The translations under genes and the position numbers were made by a program. Positions 20,035 to 28,705 of a DNA stretch of 55,739 nt are shown piece by piece. A model generated the notes under the pieces. The model did not search any database. It was given only the letters and a program-made list of their open reading frames with translations, and had not been told where the DNA came from. Position 1 is the first letter of the stretch; each line of letters opens with the position of its first letter. Origin of the DNA: Collinsella aerofaciens (GTDB lineage: Bacteria > Actinomycetota > Coriobacteriia > Coriobacteriales > Coriobacteriaceae); assembly GCF_005845035.1 (NCBI RefSeq), contig NZ_SPFO01000015.1, positions 1-55,739 on the forward strand. The letters run 5' to 3'.

Positions 20035-20598
20035 TTAAGGCTCTTTTTTGCTCTGCACGCCCTTGGCCCACTCGGCACTGGCTCTCATGGCGTTCTCGAG
20101 GGCCTCGCGCAGTTTTTGGTCCTCGATGGGTGCCACTTGGTGCTCGATCTCGGCACGCTCGGACTCGCTGAGGTCGGCATGCGGAGCCGACGGACGCTCG
20201 GCCACGGCCGGACGCAGGCGCTCTTTGGCAGCGGGCGGCGTGTGGCCGGGGGCGGTCGTCTTGAACACCAGGCCGTCGATGTGCGCGCCGGCGCGCTCCA
20301 TGCGCGCGCGGATAATCTCGCGCAAAAGGGTCATCTCCTGCGTCCATGAGGGCGAATCGAGGTACACCAGCAGTTCGTTGGACTCGGGCAGGTAGCGCAG
20401 GCCCGTCACATGGCGTCCCTCGCGCGTGCCCGAGCACACCGCATTCCAGGCGCGATAGACCGCACGAGATTCCTCCGCAGCCTCCATCTGCGCACGGCGT
20501 TCAGGTGTCGCGGCCGCCAGGATGCGCTGGCGCTCTGCGTTCAAAAACCCACTGAAGGCGACCGTTTCGCTCTCGCGCTCGTAATTAGCACGTCTCAC
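20035..20598 (-). CDS. dciA: DciA-family (DUF721) replicative helicase-loader protein
   Basis: A 187-aa protein with the DUF721 core at about residues 45-125: WNAVCSGTREGRHVTGLRYL, LLVYLDSPSWTQEMTLLREIIRARM. DciA is the widespread helicase operator that loads DnaB in bacteria lacking DnaC or DnaI; here the role is inferred from family and position. The GTG start at 20598 overlaps the 3' end of recF by 14 bp, indicating translational coupling. The C-terminal third is charged and probably disordered. The order dnaN-recF-dciA-gyrB is typical for Actinomycetota. Confidence 0.85.
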   Translation of the reverse strand: MRRANYERESETVAFSGFLNAERQRILAAATPERRAQMEAAEESRAVYRAWNAVCSGTREGRHVTGLRYLPESNELLVYLDSPSWTQEMTLLREIIRARMERAGAHIDGLVFKTTAPGHTPPAAKERLRPAVAERPSAPHADLSESERAEIEHQVAPIEDQKLREALENAMRASAEWAKGVQSKKEP

Positions 20599-21691
20599 CC
20601 ATGCTCACCACCTTGGCTCGATCAAGCAGATCATCGGTAAAGTACCCCAGGTTGGTCGTGGTTATGACCGTCTGGATATCATCGCCGATCAGCCGCAGGA
20701 AAGCGCCGCGGCGTTCGCCGTCGAGTTCGCTCATCACGTCGTCCAAAAGCAGCAATGGGGCGGTGCCCAGGACATCGCGAGCCACGGCCACCTCCGCCAC
20801 CTTCCAGGCCAAAACCAACGTCCGCTGCTGACCTTGGCTGGCAAACGAACGAGCGGAACGACCCGCCACGGTGAACTCAATCTCATCGCGATGCGGTCCC
20901 ACCAACGTCACGCCGCGGCGAATTTCCTCGTCGGCGTGCTCATCAAGGGCAGCCAGCATGCGCTCGTACGCCCAGCCCTTCAGCTCTTCGCGATCATCGA
21001 CCTGGGGCAAATCCCCCAGCGTGGACGTATAGGTCACGTTGGCAGCCTCACCGGATGCCACTTGCCCGTAGGCAGTGTGCACATGGCCCGCCAGCCGGTC
21101 GAGCAGGGCCAACCGGTGCACGAGCAGGGCCGAGCCCGCGCGGGCAATCGAATCGTTCCACGCGCCGAGCATCTCGCGGCAGCACCAGGCCTCCTTGAGC
21201 AAGGCGTTACGCTGGGTCACGCAGCGCCCATAGGTGCTCGCAAGATCGGCATAGCGTGCGCTCAGTTGCATGCCAAAGTCATCGAGGGCAGCACGGCGCA
21301 CACTGGCGCCTCGCTTAACCATGTCCAGATGGTCGGGGCAAAACAGCACGCTCGGCAGGACCCCGCGCACACCGGCGGCAGAGCATCTCTTGCCGTTGCG
21401 GCTAAACGAGCGCTTACCGTCCTCCGCGCTCAATCCCATATCAAGCACGCGGCCGTCGCCCTCGAGCCTCAGCTCGACCTTGCACGAGCCCACGCCGTCA
21501 TGGACGAGCTCGGCGGCGGTCGAATGCCTAAACGAGGCGCCGCTCGTCAGCAGCTGCAGCGCCTCTATGAGATTGGTCTTTCCCGCCGCATTGGGTCCCG
21601 CAAGTATCGTCACGCCCTCGTCCAGGGCAAGGCGATAGCTATCGAAGCTGCGGTAGTGCGCGACGGAAAGATCGCGGGCGAACATGGTCAT
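20585..21691 (-). CDS. recF: DNA replication and repair protein RecF
   Basis: RecF is an SMC-like ATPase that helps load RecA at single-strand gaps. About 368 aa, the normal length. Walker A is GPNAAGKTN near residue 33, the signature region is near FASQGQQRTLVLAWK, and Walker B is PLLLLDDVMSELD. The start is set at ATG 21691 (MTMFARDLSVAHYRSFDSY); ATG 21685 is nearly equally likely because neither has a strong ribosome-binding site. A much longer frame reaching 21955 is an extension into dnaN in another frame and is not real. It lies 10 bp after dnaN and overlaps dciA. Confidence 0.95.
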   Translation of the reverse strand: MTMFARDLSVAHYRSFDSYRLALDEGVTILAGPNAAGKTNLIEALQLLTSGASFRHSTAAELVHDGVGSCKVELRLEGDGRVLDMGLSAEDGKRSFSRNGKRCSAAGVRGVLPSVLFCPDHLDMVKRGASVRRAALDDFGMQLSARYADLASTYGRCVTQRNALLKEAWCCREMLGAWNDSIARAGSALLVHRLALLDRLAGHVHTAYGQVASGEAANVTYTSTLGDLPQVDDREELKGWAYERMLAALDEHADEEIRRGVTLVGPHRDEIEFTVAGRSARSFASQGQQRTLVLAWKVAEVAVARDVLGTAPLLLLDDVMSELDGERRGAFLRLIGDDIQTVITTTNLGYFTDDLLDRAKVVSMGETC

Positions 21692-21701
21692 GGGGCGGTT
21701 G

Positions 21702-22805
21702 CTAGATGCGGACCGGCATGACCAGGTACAGGTAGTTGATCTTGTCGTAGGACTTGAAGATGCCCGCCTGCGAGTAGCTCTTGAGCTCCAGCGTGATCTC
21801 CTTCTCCTTGGACAGGGCATTGAGGCAGCCGAAGATGTAGTGGTAGTTGAAGGCGATGGTACCCGACTCGCCCTCGGCCTCGACATCGATCGTCTCCTGC
21901 GCAAGGTCCTGGTCATTGGAAATGGAGGACAGGCCCATCTGCCCGTTCTCGACATCGATCTCGAACTTGACGGCGGGGTTGGCGCTCGCGATAACGGCCA
22001 CGCGCTTGAGGGCGGCGTTAAAGGCGGCGACGTCGATCTTGACGCTCGTCACGCACGAATCGGGGATGAGCTGCTTGTAGTTGGGGTACATGCCCTCGAT
22101 ACGGCGCGACACGTAGGTGGTGTTGCCGGCCTCGAAGACGACCTGGGTGTCGGTAGCCCCGATCATGATGGTCGCCTGGCTGGCCATGATGTTCAGCGCG
22201 TCGTTAAAGGCGTCGGCCGGAACGTTGAGCTCAAAGGAGCCCTCGAGGGTCGAGGTCTCGACCTGCGTATCGCACACGGCCAAGCGGAAGGAATCGGTCG
22301 CCACCAGGCGCACGGTGTTGTTCTCGACCTTCATGTGCACGCCGCCCAGGATGGGGCGGGCCTTGTCGGTCGAGGTGACGCGCCACACGCGGCCGACCAT
22401 CTCGGACAAGATATCGGTCGGCAGCTCCACGGCACTCTCGATGGCATAGGCCGGAAACTCGGGGAAGTCATTGGCATCGAGCGTGTTCAGGCGGAAAGAG
22501 CTCTTCTCGCAACCAATCAGCACCTGGCGCTCGGACAGCTCAAAGGTGACCGGGGCATCGGGGAGGGTCTTGGTGATATTGGAGAGCATCTTACAGGGGA
22601 TAACCATCTCGCCCTCTTCTTCGACATGCGCCGCGATGCGATGACGGATCGAGATGGTGTAGTTAGAGGTCTGGAATTCCAAGATGCCGTCTTGCGCCTT
22701 GACGAGCACGCCCGACAGGATGGGAAGGGTGGACGCCGAAGCGACACCCTTCATAACGACGCCGATGGCTTGTGTAAGCGAGCTCTGGCTGACGGTGAAC
22801 TTCAT
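21702..22805 (-). CDS. dnaN: DNA polymerase III beta sliding clamp
   Basis: A 367-aa clamp of usual length made of three DnaN domains. The N-terminus is MKFTVSQSSLTQAIGVVMKGV, with LPILSGVLVKA in domain 1 and RPILGGVHMKVENNTVRLVATDSFRLAV in domain 2. The C-terminus YLVMPVRI is the conserved end near the protein-binding pocket. It tethers polymerase III to DNA and docks other replication proteins. AAGGTATTAAAG precedes the ATG at 22805. It follows the dnaA-dnaN spacer, which carries DnaA-box-like sites, and begins the dnaN-recF-dciA operon. Confidence 0.97.
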   Translation of the reverse strand: MKFTVSQSSLTQAIGVVMKGVASASTLPILSGVLVKAQDGILEFQTSNYTISIRHRIAAHVEEEGEMVIPCKMLSNITKTLPDAPVTFELSERQVLIGCEKSSFRLNTLDANDFPEFPAYAIESAVELPTDILSEMVGRVWRVTSTDKARPILGGVHMKVENNTVRLVATDSFRLAVCDTQVETSTLEGSFELNVPADAFNDALNIMASQATIMIGATDTQVVFEAGNTTYVSRRIEGMYPNYKQLIPDSCVTSVKIDVAAFNAALKRVAVIASANPAVKFEIDVENGQMGLSSISNDQDLAQETIDVEAEGESGTIAFNYHYIFGCLNALSKEKEITLELKSYSQAGIFKSYDKINYLYLVMPVRI

Positions 22806-23042
22806 CTTTAATACCTTTCTATAGATATAAATATCTTAATAATAGTAATAGCACTGACGAAACTGTTGATTACTCCCAAAGACGCAGGTCAGACCCAGAA
22901 AGAGAATCGACAGCAACCTGTGTGCAACAGGGGTGGTTTTCCACGTTCAAAACCTGCGCAAAACTTTTCATCACCGCGGATTGGGTTTTAGACACCTTAT
23001 GCCCGTGGTTTCGACAAGTTTTCAACAGGTGTCTCTATTTCC
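22806..23042. other. dnaA-dnaN spacer, probable second half of oriC
   Basis: A 237-bp non-coding spacer with TTTTCCACG (22937-22945) and TTTTCAACA (23019-23027), both in the style of the boxes upstream of dnaA, plus a CCTGT(G)TGCAACAGG-like palindrome near 22917. Splitting of an origin around dnaA is known from Bacillus. Assignment here is by position and motif only. Confidence 0.55.
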
Positions 23043-24767
23043 CTACGAGCGCAGTGTAATTTTATCGCGCAGCGACTTGAGGTCTTCGGTGACGGTGCGG
23101 TCTTCCTGGATCATCTTCTGGACCTTTTTGTAACTCGTGCTGACGGTCGAGTGGTTGCGGTTGCCAAATTCGGCGCCTACCGCCGTGGTCGTCATCTCGC
23201 ACATTTCGATGGCCAGGTAGATAGCGATATGGCGTGCTTTGGCGATATTGGCGTTGCGACGCGGGCCGATGAGCTCCTCGTGTGTCACGCCGTACTGCTC
23301 TTCGATGACGGACTGAACCGTTTGCACGTTGATCTTTTTGGCCGATGTGTCGAAGTACTGGCTGGCGATGGCGTCGATATCGTCAAAGGTGAGCTCCCCG
23401 CCCTCGCGCTCGCGGTCGCCCGCCTCGCCGGCGCAGCGCTCGCAGAAGCTCTCGAGTTCGCGGATGTTGGTGCCCGACACCTCTGCCATGTGCTTAAAGT
23501 GCTCATCGGTCAGGTGCCCGCCGTCGCCCCCGTAGGCCGCCAGCAGTGAGTCGTCGCCTGCCTCGGGAGCGGCGACGATGGTGTTCTCGTAATAGCGCTG
23601 CAAGATCTTGTATTTCATCTCGTAGCTGGGCTCTGCGACCAGGCAGAGCATGCCGGCGTTGAAGCGGCTGGTCAGACGCTCGTCCATGCTCAGGTCCTTG
23701 GGGGCGCGGTCTGCCGCGATGACGACCTTCTTGTTGTTGCGGATGAACTCGTCCATGAGCTGGAAAAAGTAGTCCACGCTCGCGCGCTTGCCGATGATGT
23801 TTTGGATGTCATCGATGATGAGCACGTCCACGCCGTGGTACGCCTGCATGATGGGGGCGTTGCTCTTCTTTTGGCGGTCGAACTCGGTCATCAGGTCGTC
23901 CAGATATGCCTGGGAGTTGGCATACTTGACCTTGATCTCGGGCGACTTCTCGGCGAGCTCGTTTTTGATGGCAAGTAGCAGGTGCGTCTTGCCCAGGCCC
24001 GATTTGCCGTAGATGAACAGTGATGTGCACGTGCCGCGCTCGTCCGCGAGGGCGGCAAACTTGAGTGCCGAGCGATAGGCATGGCTGTTCTCGGGGCCGT
24101 AGACAAAGTTCTCAAAGGTAAATTTTGAGTTCGCGGCGAGCGGGGCTCCATCCGTATTCTGCTCAGCCGGCACGGTCGGTGCTGGCATGGGTGAAGCGGG
24201 GGTCGCAGCTTGCGTGGATTTAGTCGGCGCTCCGCCCTTCATCTGGTTCATCATGCGACGAAAATCATCGGCCGAGAGCGTGTTCTTGATTGCAATACCC
24301 GAATCCGCGCCCGCCGCTGCGTCGTGAGCGATGGGCATGTGCGTGACGGGTACGTTCGTTGACGTCGCCGCCGCGGTCGGCAACGGTGCCATGGTTTCAC
24401 GGGAAACATCACCGTGCTGGTGCTCGATTGTCGGCGCGTCGCCTGCGGAGGCCGGCACCGCCGGGGAAGCAGCGGGAGCCGTGGCGGGCGCCGTCGCGGC
24501 AGCGGATTCCGTCGCGGCGCCTTGCGGTGCCGCGATGTCGAGCGCAATCGGTGCAAAGGCGATTTCTTCCAGATAGGCCTCAATAGTCGGCTGATGCTTT
24601 TTGAGCTGCGCGATGGCAAAGCGCGAGGGCGCCTCGATCGTGAGCGTATCTTCGGTCAGGCTTATGGCGCGCGATTGCCCCAGCATGTTGATGAGGCGTG
24701 CATCTTGGCCGTCGCGCTGGCAAAAGGCGATGGCATCCCCCAGGATGATGCTTGCTTCCTCGTCCAC
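23043..24767 (-). CDS. dnaA: Chromosomal replication initiator DnaA
   Basis: A 574-aa initiator. Domain I is at about 1-70, followed by a long Ala/Pro/Thr-rich domain II (about 75-210). The AAA+ domain has Walker A GKSGLGKT at 254-261 and Walker B VLIIDDIQ at 315-322. Domain IV is at about 475-574. The recognition segment reads GNRNHSTV (535-542), where the common form is GGRDHTTV; the Asp that faces DNA is Asn538 and a Thr is Ser540. The GTG start at 24767 has GGGAGAG upstream, and the gene begins 15 bp after the GHKL-ATPase gene, so the two are probably co-transcribed. A degenerate parS lies inside the coding sequence at 24393-24408. Confidence 0.97.
   Translation of the reverse strand: MDEEASIILGDAIAFCQRDGQDARLINMLGQSRAISLTEDTLTIEAPSRFAIAQLKKHQPTIEAYLEEIAFAPIALDIAAPQGAATESAAATAPATAPAASPAVPASAGDAPTIEHQHGDVSRETMAPLPTAAATSTNVPVTHMPIAHDAAAGADSGIAIKNTLSADDFRRMMNQMKGGAPTKSTQAATPASPMPAPTVPAEQNTDGAPLAANSKFTFENFVYGPENSHAYRSALKFAALADERGTCTSLFIYGKSGLGKTHLLLAIKNELAEKSPEIKVKYANSQAYLDDLMTEFDRQKKSNAPIMQAYHGVDVLIIDDIQNIIGKRASVDYFFQLMDEFIRNNKKVVIAADRAPKDLSMDERLTSRFNAGMLCLVAEPSYEMKYKILQRYYENTIVAAPEAGDDSLLAAYGGDGGHLTDEHFKHMAEVSGTNIRELESFCERCAGEAGDREREGGELTFDDIDAIASQYFDTSAKKINVQTVQSVIEEQYGVTHEELIGPRRNANIAKARHIAIYLAIEMCEMTTTAVGAEFGNRNHSTVSTSYKKVQKMIQEDRTVTEDLKSLRDKITLRS
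24393..24408. promoter_or_regulatory. Degenerate parS-like site inside dnaA
   Basis: The minus strand reads TGTTTCCCGTGAAACC, two mismatches from the parS consensus TGTTTCACGTGAAACA. It falls in the domain II linker of dnaA, where codon choice is little constrained. Confidence 0.5.
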
Positions 24768-24782
24768 TGTCTCTCCCGTTCT

Positions 24783-26135
24783 TTAGCTCTGAGCTCGCAC
24801 GCGAGCGGCGCCGAGTTCGGTCAGATGGTATTTCTGGCCATGCTTGATGACCAAGCCGGCCTGCGCCAAGTCATTGAGCGTGCGTGACCAAGTGGGGGCC
24901 GAGTTTCCAAACGCCCTCGCCAGATCGGTTGCACCGCACGCTTGATTTTGCGCCAGATAACCCAACGCGGCGTTGCCGCGATCGCTTACGAACACGTCCG
25001 GTTGTGGCTGCGCATACTGATTTGCTGCATTAGGATACATCATTTGAGCTGCTGGTTGTTGAGAACTCTGCATCGACGGCATTTGCTGTTGAAAACTTTG
25101 AGGCCACTGTTGGTAAGGCTGCGGAGGCATCTGCTGGGCCCAGGGGTTGTACTGCTGCTGCGGCATCTGCTGGTACGGCTGCTGATATCCCTGCTGGTTC
25201 TGCTGCGGGAACTGCTGGCCATACCCCAGTGGCGGCATCTGCTGATATGGATATCCCTGTTGGTACGGCTGATAGCCCATTTGCTGGCCACCCGGTGCCC
25301 CCGTCGTCTGCTGCATTGCTGCTGCATCCTGATCCGTCAGCGGCATGGTCTCTGGCATGTTTGGCAGCATCGACATCGATGTCGTCTGGGGCTCTTGTGT
25401 AGGAAGCATTCCGGGCCGCTGCATCTGTCCCACGGGGGGCTGCATCTGCTGCGTTGCCATGGGCTGCTGCGCAAAAGCTCCCGGCAGGGGATATGTGGGG
25501 TGCTCCGTCTCGGGCCGCACGGCAGCACCGCGTCCGCCGGCACGCTCGATTTCCTGCACGCGTTTAGGGTTCAGGCTTACCGTAACCACGGTGCCGTTGC
25601 CCATGTTGTCCTCGATGGATACGGCACCGCCGGCGTTTTCCAAATACTCCTGCACCATGGGAAACCCTGCTCCGGTTCCACGGATATAACGCTTCATCTT
25701 GCTGTTTGCACTGGTAACGCCAAAGTCGAAAGCGCGCTCCTTGTCGTCGATGCCGGGTCCTTGATCGGCAAAGCGGATGGTGTCTCCGCCGTCCAGAATC
25801 GAGATGATGGGCTCGGCAAAGTGCGCGTGGATAAAGTTTTCGACAATCTCGCGGATGACCATGAGCGAGATATGGCCACCTTGTTCTTTCATGCACTGGT
25901 AGACGGTGTTGGTCGTCTCTTCCAAATATGTGCGGACATCTTGTGGATCAATGACGATCACACGCGGTGTCGACAGCATGTCGTCATAGACGGCGATGCG
26001 TGCGGCGTACATGGCTTTTGGCGCCTGCGTGGTCGTCTGCTCGCCTTCCTCACGCTCTTCGCGCACGCCGGTGATGTGCTCGTTGTCGGGTGCCGGGTCT
26101 CCGGAATCGACCATGGTGTAAAAGTCGTCAGACAT
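24783..26135 (-). CDS. GHKL ATPase with Q/P/M-rich linker and C-terminal winged helix, upstream of dnaA
   Basis: I do not recognise a named family. An N-terminal GHKL/HATPase fold carries the N box (VIREIVENFIHAHF), G1 (ADQGPGIDD), G2 (RGTGAGFPMVQEYLE) and a GT end (GNGTVVTVSLN), as in histidine kinases and SpoIIAB-type anti-sigma factors. There is no HisKA domain or membrane segment. A linker of nearly 200 residues very rich in Gln, Pro and Met follows. The last 70 residues look like a winged-helix DNA-binding domain (GATDLARAFGNSAPTWSRTLNDLAQAGLV). The start is uncertain: ATG 26135 is chosen, ATG 26207 is possible, and both have weak ribosome-binding sites. It lies between the DnaA-box cluster and dnaA, 15 bp before dnaA. 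Confidence 0.8.
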   Translation of the reverse strand: MSDDFYTMVDSGDPAPDNEHITGVREEREEGEQTTTQAPKAMYAARIAVYDDMLSTPRVIVIDPQDVRTYLEETTNTVYQCMKEQGGHISLMVIREIVENFIHAHFAEPIISILDGGDTIRFADQGPGIDDKERAFDFGVTSANSKMKRYIRGTGAGFPMVQEYLENAGGAVSIEDNMGNGTVVTVSLNPKRVQEIERAGGRGAAVRPETEHPTYPLPGAFAQQPMATQQMQPPVGQMQRPGMLPTQEPQTTSMSMLPNMPETMPLTDQDAAAMQQTTGAPGGQQMGYQPYQQGYPYQQMPPLGYGQQFPQQNQQGYQQPYQQMPQQQYNPWAQQMPPQPYQQWPQSFQQQMPSMQSSQQPAAQMMYPNAANQYAQPQPDVFVSDRGNAALGYLAQNQACGATDLARAFGNSAPTWSRTLNDLAQAGLVIKHGQKYHLTELGAARVRAQS

Positions 26136-26207
26136 GCCGCTCGCAATCTTCCAAAAGGTTTCGAACAAATAGTAGCTCACCGTGCAATGTTTCTCATCTT
26201 TCGACAA

Positions 26208-26420
26208 CTTTTCAAAACCTGTTGAAAACTTTGGAAAACCGACGAAAAGTTCTCAACATTGCCAACATGACCTGTTGAAAACTCGATGAAATATCGTGAA
26301 AAGTTGCCATGCGCCGCTAAATCGAGCTTGGCTTATGGGGGAACCGTGTGAACTGCGCAACCTTTTACCTTTGATTTCTTGACATTTGAACATTGATTTC
26401 CCTACAATCTTCAAGCTCAC
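26208..26420. other. Candidate oriC: DnaA-box cluster upstream of the dnaA operon
   Basis: TGTTGAAAA (complement TTTTCAACA) occurs exactly at 26220-26228 and 26273-26281, with near matches TTTTCAAAA (26209-26217) and TTCTCAACA (26250-26258). Genes diverge on both sides, and an A+T-rich stretch follows toward the rpmH promoter (26360-26410). Position between dnaA and rpmH and the motif clustering support an origin; experimental evidence is absent. Confidence 0.7.
26379..26408 (+). promoter_or_regulatory. Predicted promoter of rpmH-rnpA operon
   Basis: TTGACA (26379-26384), an 18-bp spacer and TACAAT (26403-26408), 72 bp before the rpmH start. The -35 is a perfect consensus match. Confidence 0.75.
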
Positions 26421-26480
26421 GTGTCTATATCTGCGTCCGCGTCCCCGCGGACACTCGAAATGCAGCAGGAGGAACTTAAG

Positions 26481-26615
26481 ATGAAGCGTACGTATCAGCC
26501 TAATAAGCGTAAGCGTGCCAAGACCCATGGCTTCCGTGCCCGTATGGCCACTAAGGGTGGTCGTGCCGTGCTCGCCCGTCGTCGCGCCAAGGGCCGCAAG
26601 CGTCTCACTGTCTAG
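26481..26615 (+). CDS. rpmH: 50S ribosomal protein L34
   Basis: The 44-aa basic protein [20 protein letters not shown]... is unmistakable L34, including [24 protein letters not shown] in pieces. It is a component of the large subunit. The ATG at 26481 follows AGGAGGAAC; the frame extends upstream only into the leader. It opens the conserved rpmH-rnpA-yidD-yidC-jag-rsmG cluster. Confidence 0.98.
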   Translation: MKRTYQPNKRKRAKTHGFRARMATKGGRAVLARRRAKGRKRLTV

Positions 26616-26635
26616 CAGCGATACACACATCTCGC

Positions 26636-26974
26636 ATGAAGACTATTAAGTCTCGGCAAGATTTCGAGCATGTGTTCAGTCAGGGGCGTCGTTTCAATCA
26701 CCCTCTGATTCGAATGACCATATGTGAATCGGTTGGCGAAGGCGACTCCGGAAGGGTCGCCTTCGTTGGTGCTAAGCGACTCGGTTGTGCCGTCGTGCGC
26801 AACCGATCTAAGCGTGTGATGCGCGAGGCCGCCCGCAGCTGCGGATTTCCCGTTGCGGGTTATGACATCATCTTGTTTGGAACTCCCAAGACGAGGGTTT
26901 CCTCGCCGCAGGAGATGGACAAGGCGTTGCGTTCGCTTATGAAGCGCGCCGGCGTTGCCGGGGAGGAGCGATGA
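26636..26974 (+). CDS. rnpA: Ribonuclease P protein component
   Basis: The protein subunit of RNase P, which helps the catalytic RNA cleave the 5' leader of pre-tRNAs. 112 aa with [20 protein letters not shown] at the start, then the conserved RNR motif in [17 protein letters not shown] (about residues 55-72). It lies 20 bp after rpmH and overlaps yidD by 4 bp. Confidence 0.96.
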   Translation: MKTIKSRQDFEHVFSQGRRFNHPLIRMTICESVGEGDSGRVAFVGAKRLGCAVVRNRSKRVMREAARSCGFPVAGYDIILFGTPKTRVSSPQEMDKALRSLMKRAGVAGEER

Positions 26975-27195
26975 GCAATCACGTTTTGCGACGTGTTGCC
27001 ATCGCTCCTATTCGCATATATCAACAGGTTATTTCGCCCTTATTGCCTGACGCCTGCATTTATTACCCAACGTGCTCGCAATACGCCATCCAGGCGATTG
27101 AGAAGCACGGTGTTTTGAGAGGCTGCTGGCTTGCCGTGAGGCGCATCGCTCGCTGCAATCCCCTGCACGTCGGCGGTTATGACCCTGTGCCCTAG
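26971..27195 (+). CDS. yidD: Membrane protein insertion efficiency factor YidD
   Basis: A 74-aa protein with the family signature [20 protein letters not shown] and [17 protein letters not shown], then [17 protein letters not shown]. The three conserved cysteines are present. It assists insertion of membrane proteins with YidC. Its ATG overlaps the rnpA stop region, and yidC follows after 29 bp. Confidence 0.96.
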   Translation: MSNHVLRRVAIAPIRIYQQVISPLLPDACIYYPTCSQYAIQAIEKHGVLRGCWLAVRRIARCNPLHVGGYDPVP

Positions 27196-27224
27196 CGGGC
27201 ACTCGCTATCGGAGGAAAACTTAC

Positions 27225-27995
27225 ATGTGGGATTGGATCGTTAACATCCTTTTCGAGCTGCTCAAGCTCATCCAGACCTTTGCGGTCGACTGGGGCCTGT
27301 CCATCATCATCCTGGTGGTCATCATCCGTCTGCTGTTGACGCCGCTTATGCTTAAGTCGACCAAGTCGACGGCTCGCATGCAGGTGCTGCAGCCCAAGAT
27401 GCTCGAGATTCAGGAGCGCTATGCCGACGATCCTCAGCGTCAGGCCGAGGAGATGCAGAAGTTCTACAGCGAGAACAAGTTCAATCCGCTGGCCGGCTGT
27501 CTGCCGCTTCTGATTCAGATGCCTATCCTGTTCGCCCTGTTTACGCTGCTGCGTAACCTGCCGCAGTACTTTAACGACGGCACGTTCTCGTTCTTCAACA
27601 TCCTGCCTGACCTTACCACCACGCCGAGCGCTTCCTTTGCCGATGGCTTTATGGTTGCGCTGCCTGCGCTGGTTTGCCTGATTCTGTTTGCCGTTCTCAC
27701 CTTGATTCCGCAGCTTTATATGTCGCGCAATCAAACTGGCCAGCAGGCCCAAAGCATGCGCATGATGGCCGTCGTCATGACCGTCATGATGCTTTGGATG
27801 GGTTGGAGCCTGCCCGTCGGCGTTCTGCTGTACTACGATGTGTCTTCTGCCTGGCAGGTTATCCAGCAGATTTTCGTGACGCAGAAGGTTATCGACAAGG
27901 CTAAGTCCGATGAGGAGGAGCGCCTCAAGAACGCTCCGCTGCAGGTTGAGGTCACTCGTCGCGAGAAGAAGCCGCGCCCGCACAAGAAGAAGTAG
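27225..27995 (+). CDS. yidC: Membrane protein insertase YidC/Oxa1
   Basis: A 256-aa insertase of the short Gram-positive Oxa1 type, lacking the large periplasmic domain. It has an N-terminal membrane segment, then VDWGLSIIILVVIIRLLLTPL with the conserved hydrophilic-groove Arg (IIRLLLTPL). The coiled-coil cytoplasmic loop (MLEIQERYADDPQRQAEEMQ) and three to four further helices follow, ending in a Lys/Arg-rich tail that can bind ribosomes. No lipoprotein signal is seen. The ATG at 27225 is preceded by GGAGGAAA. Confidence 0.96.
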   Translation: MWDWIVNILFELLKLIQTFAVDWGLSIIILVVIIRLLLTPLMLKSTKSTARMQVLQPKMLEIQERYADDPQRQAEEMQKFYSENKFNPLAGCLPLLIQMPILFALFTLLRNLPQYFNDGTFSFFNILPDLTTTPSASFADGFMVALPALVCLILFAVLTLIPQLYMSRNQTGQQAQSMRMMAVVMTVMMLWMGWSLPVGVLLYYDVSSAWQVIQQIFVTQKVIDKAKSDEEERLKNAPLQVEVTRREKKPRPHKKK

Positions 27996-28039
27996 TGGGA
28001 TATCAATCTTATTTAGGTACCTAACTTTTGGAGTACGTT

Positions 28040-28609
28040 ATGTCTGAAGAGATCATCGAGGATATGCTTGAGGAGGTTGCCCCGCAGGTCGCGGGCGATT
28101 ATCCCGAGATTGCACAGCGCTACAAGGCTGGTGAAGAGCTGACCGATGAGGAGCTCGACACCATTGCCGATGTTGCGATTTCCATCCTGCGTTCCATCCT
28201 TTCGCACTTCGATGCCGCCAACTCTCCTATCGATGAGTATGAGGGCGACGAGGGTGAGCTGATTTTGGATGTAACGGCTCCCGACCTTGCTGTTCTCATT
28301 GGCCGTCATGGTCGCACCCTTGATGCCCTTCAGGTTATGTTCTCTTTGCTGGTGAGCCGCAAACTTGGCTTTAGGTATCCGGTTGTAGTGGACGTCGAGG
28401 GATACAAGAGCCGCCGTCAGGACAAGGTTGCCTCCATGGCTCAGTCTGCTGCCGAGCGTGCCATCCGCACTCATAAGAGTGTTTCGCTTCCGCCCATGAA
28501 TGCCTATGAGCGCCGACTGGTTCACATTGCACTTCGTGGCAATGATGCCGTCGATACTCATTCTGAGGGTTCTGACCCTGATCGCCATGTGGTGATTGTT
28601 GCTCGATAA
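28040..28609 (+). CDS. jag: Jag/KhpB-like KH-R3H RNA-binding protein
   Basis: 189 aa. A KH-type domain with GRHG loop (LAVLIGRHGRTLDALQVMFS, about 89-108) and an R3H domain (VSLPPMNAYERRLVHIALRG, about 152-171). It lacks the separate Jag-N domain of Bacillus and has an acidic N-terminal helix region instead. In Firmicutes, KhpB acts with KhpA on RNAs that affect cell elongation; here that is by homology. The start at 28040 follows GGAG; a frame from 28028 runs through that site. It is followed by a strong terminator. Confidence 0.92.
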   Translation: MSEEIIEDMLEEVAPQVAGDYPEIAQRYKAGEELTDEELDTIADVAISILRSILSHFDAANSPIDEYEGDEGELILDVTAPDLAVLIGRHGRTLDALQVMFSLLVSRKLGFRYPVVVDVEGYKSRRQDKVASMAQSAAERAIRTHKSVSLPPMNAYERRLVHIALRGNDAVDTHSEGSDPDRHVVIVAR

Positions 28610-28627
28610 TCTACTCGAGCTTATGCT

Positions 28628-28659
28628 AAGGGGACGTGGTTTCCACGTCCCCTTTTTTT
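28628..28659 (+). terminator. Terminator after jag
   Basis: AAGGGGACGTGG and CCACGTCCCCTT form a 12-bp perfect stem with a TTT loop, then T7. It separates the rpmH-jag operon from rsmG. Confidence 0.92.
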
Positions 28660-28705
28660 GTCAAAAGTTCTTGATACACTGATTTTTGTCAGAAAGGAGC
28701 TTTCG

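Noticed and set aside
28658..28705. Earlier start for rsmG
   Set aside because: It falls in the T-run of the upstream terminator; AAAGGAG with TTG 28706 fits better.
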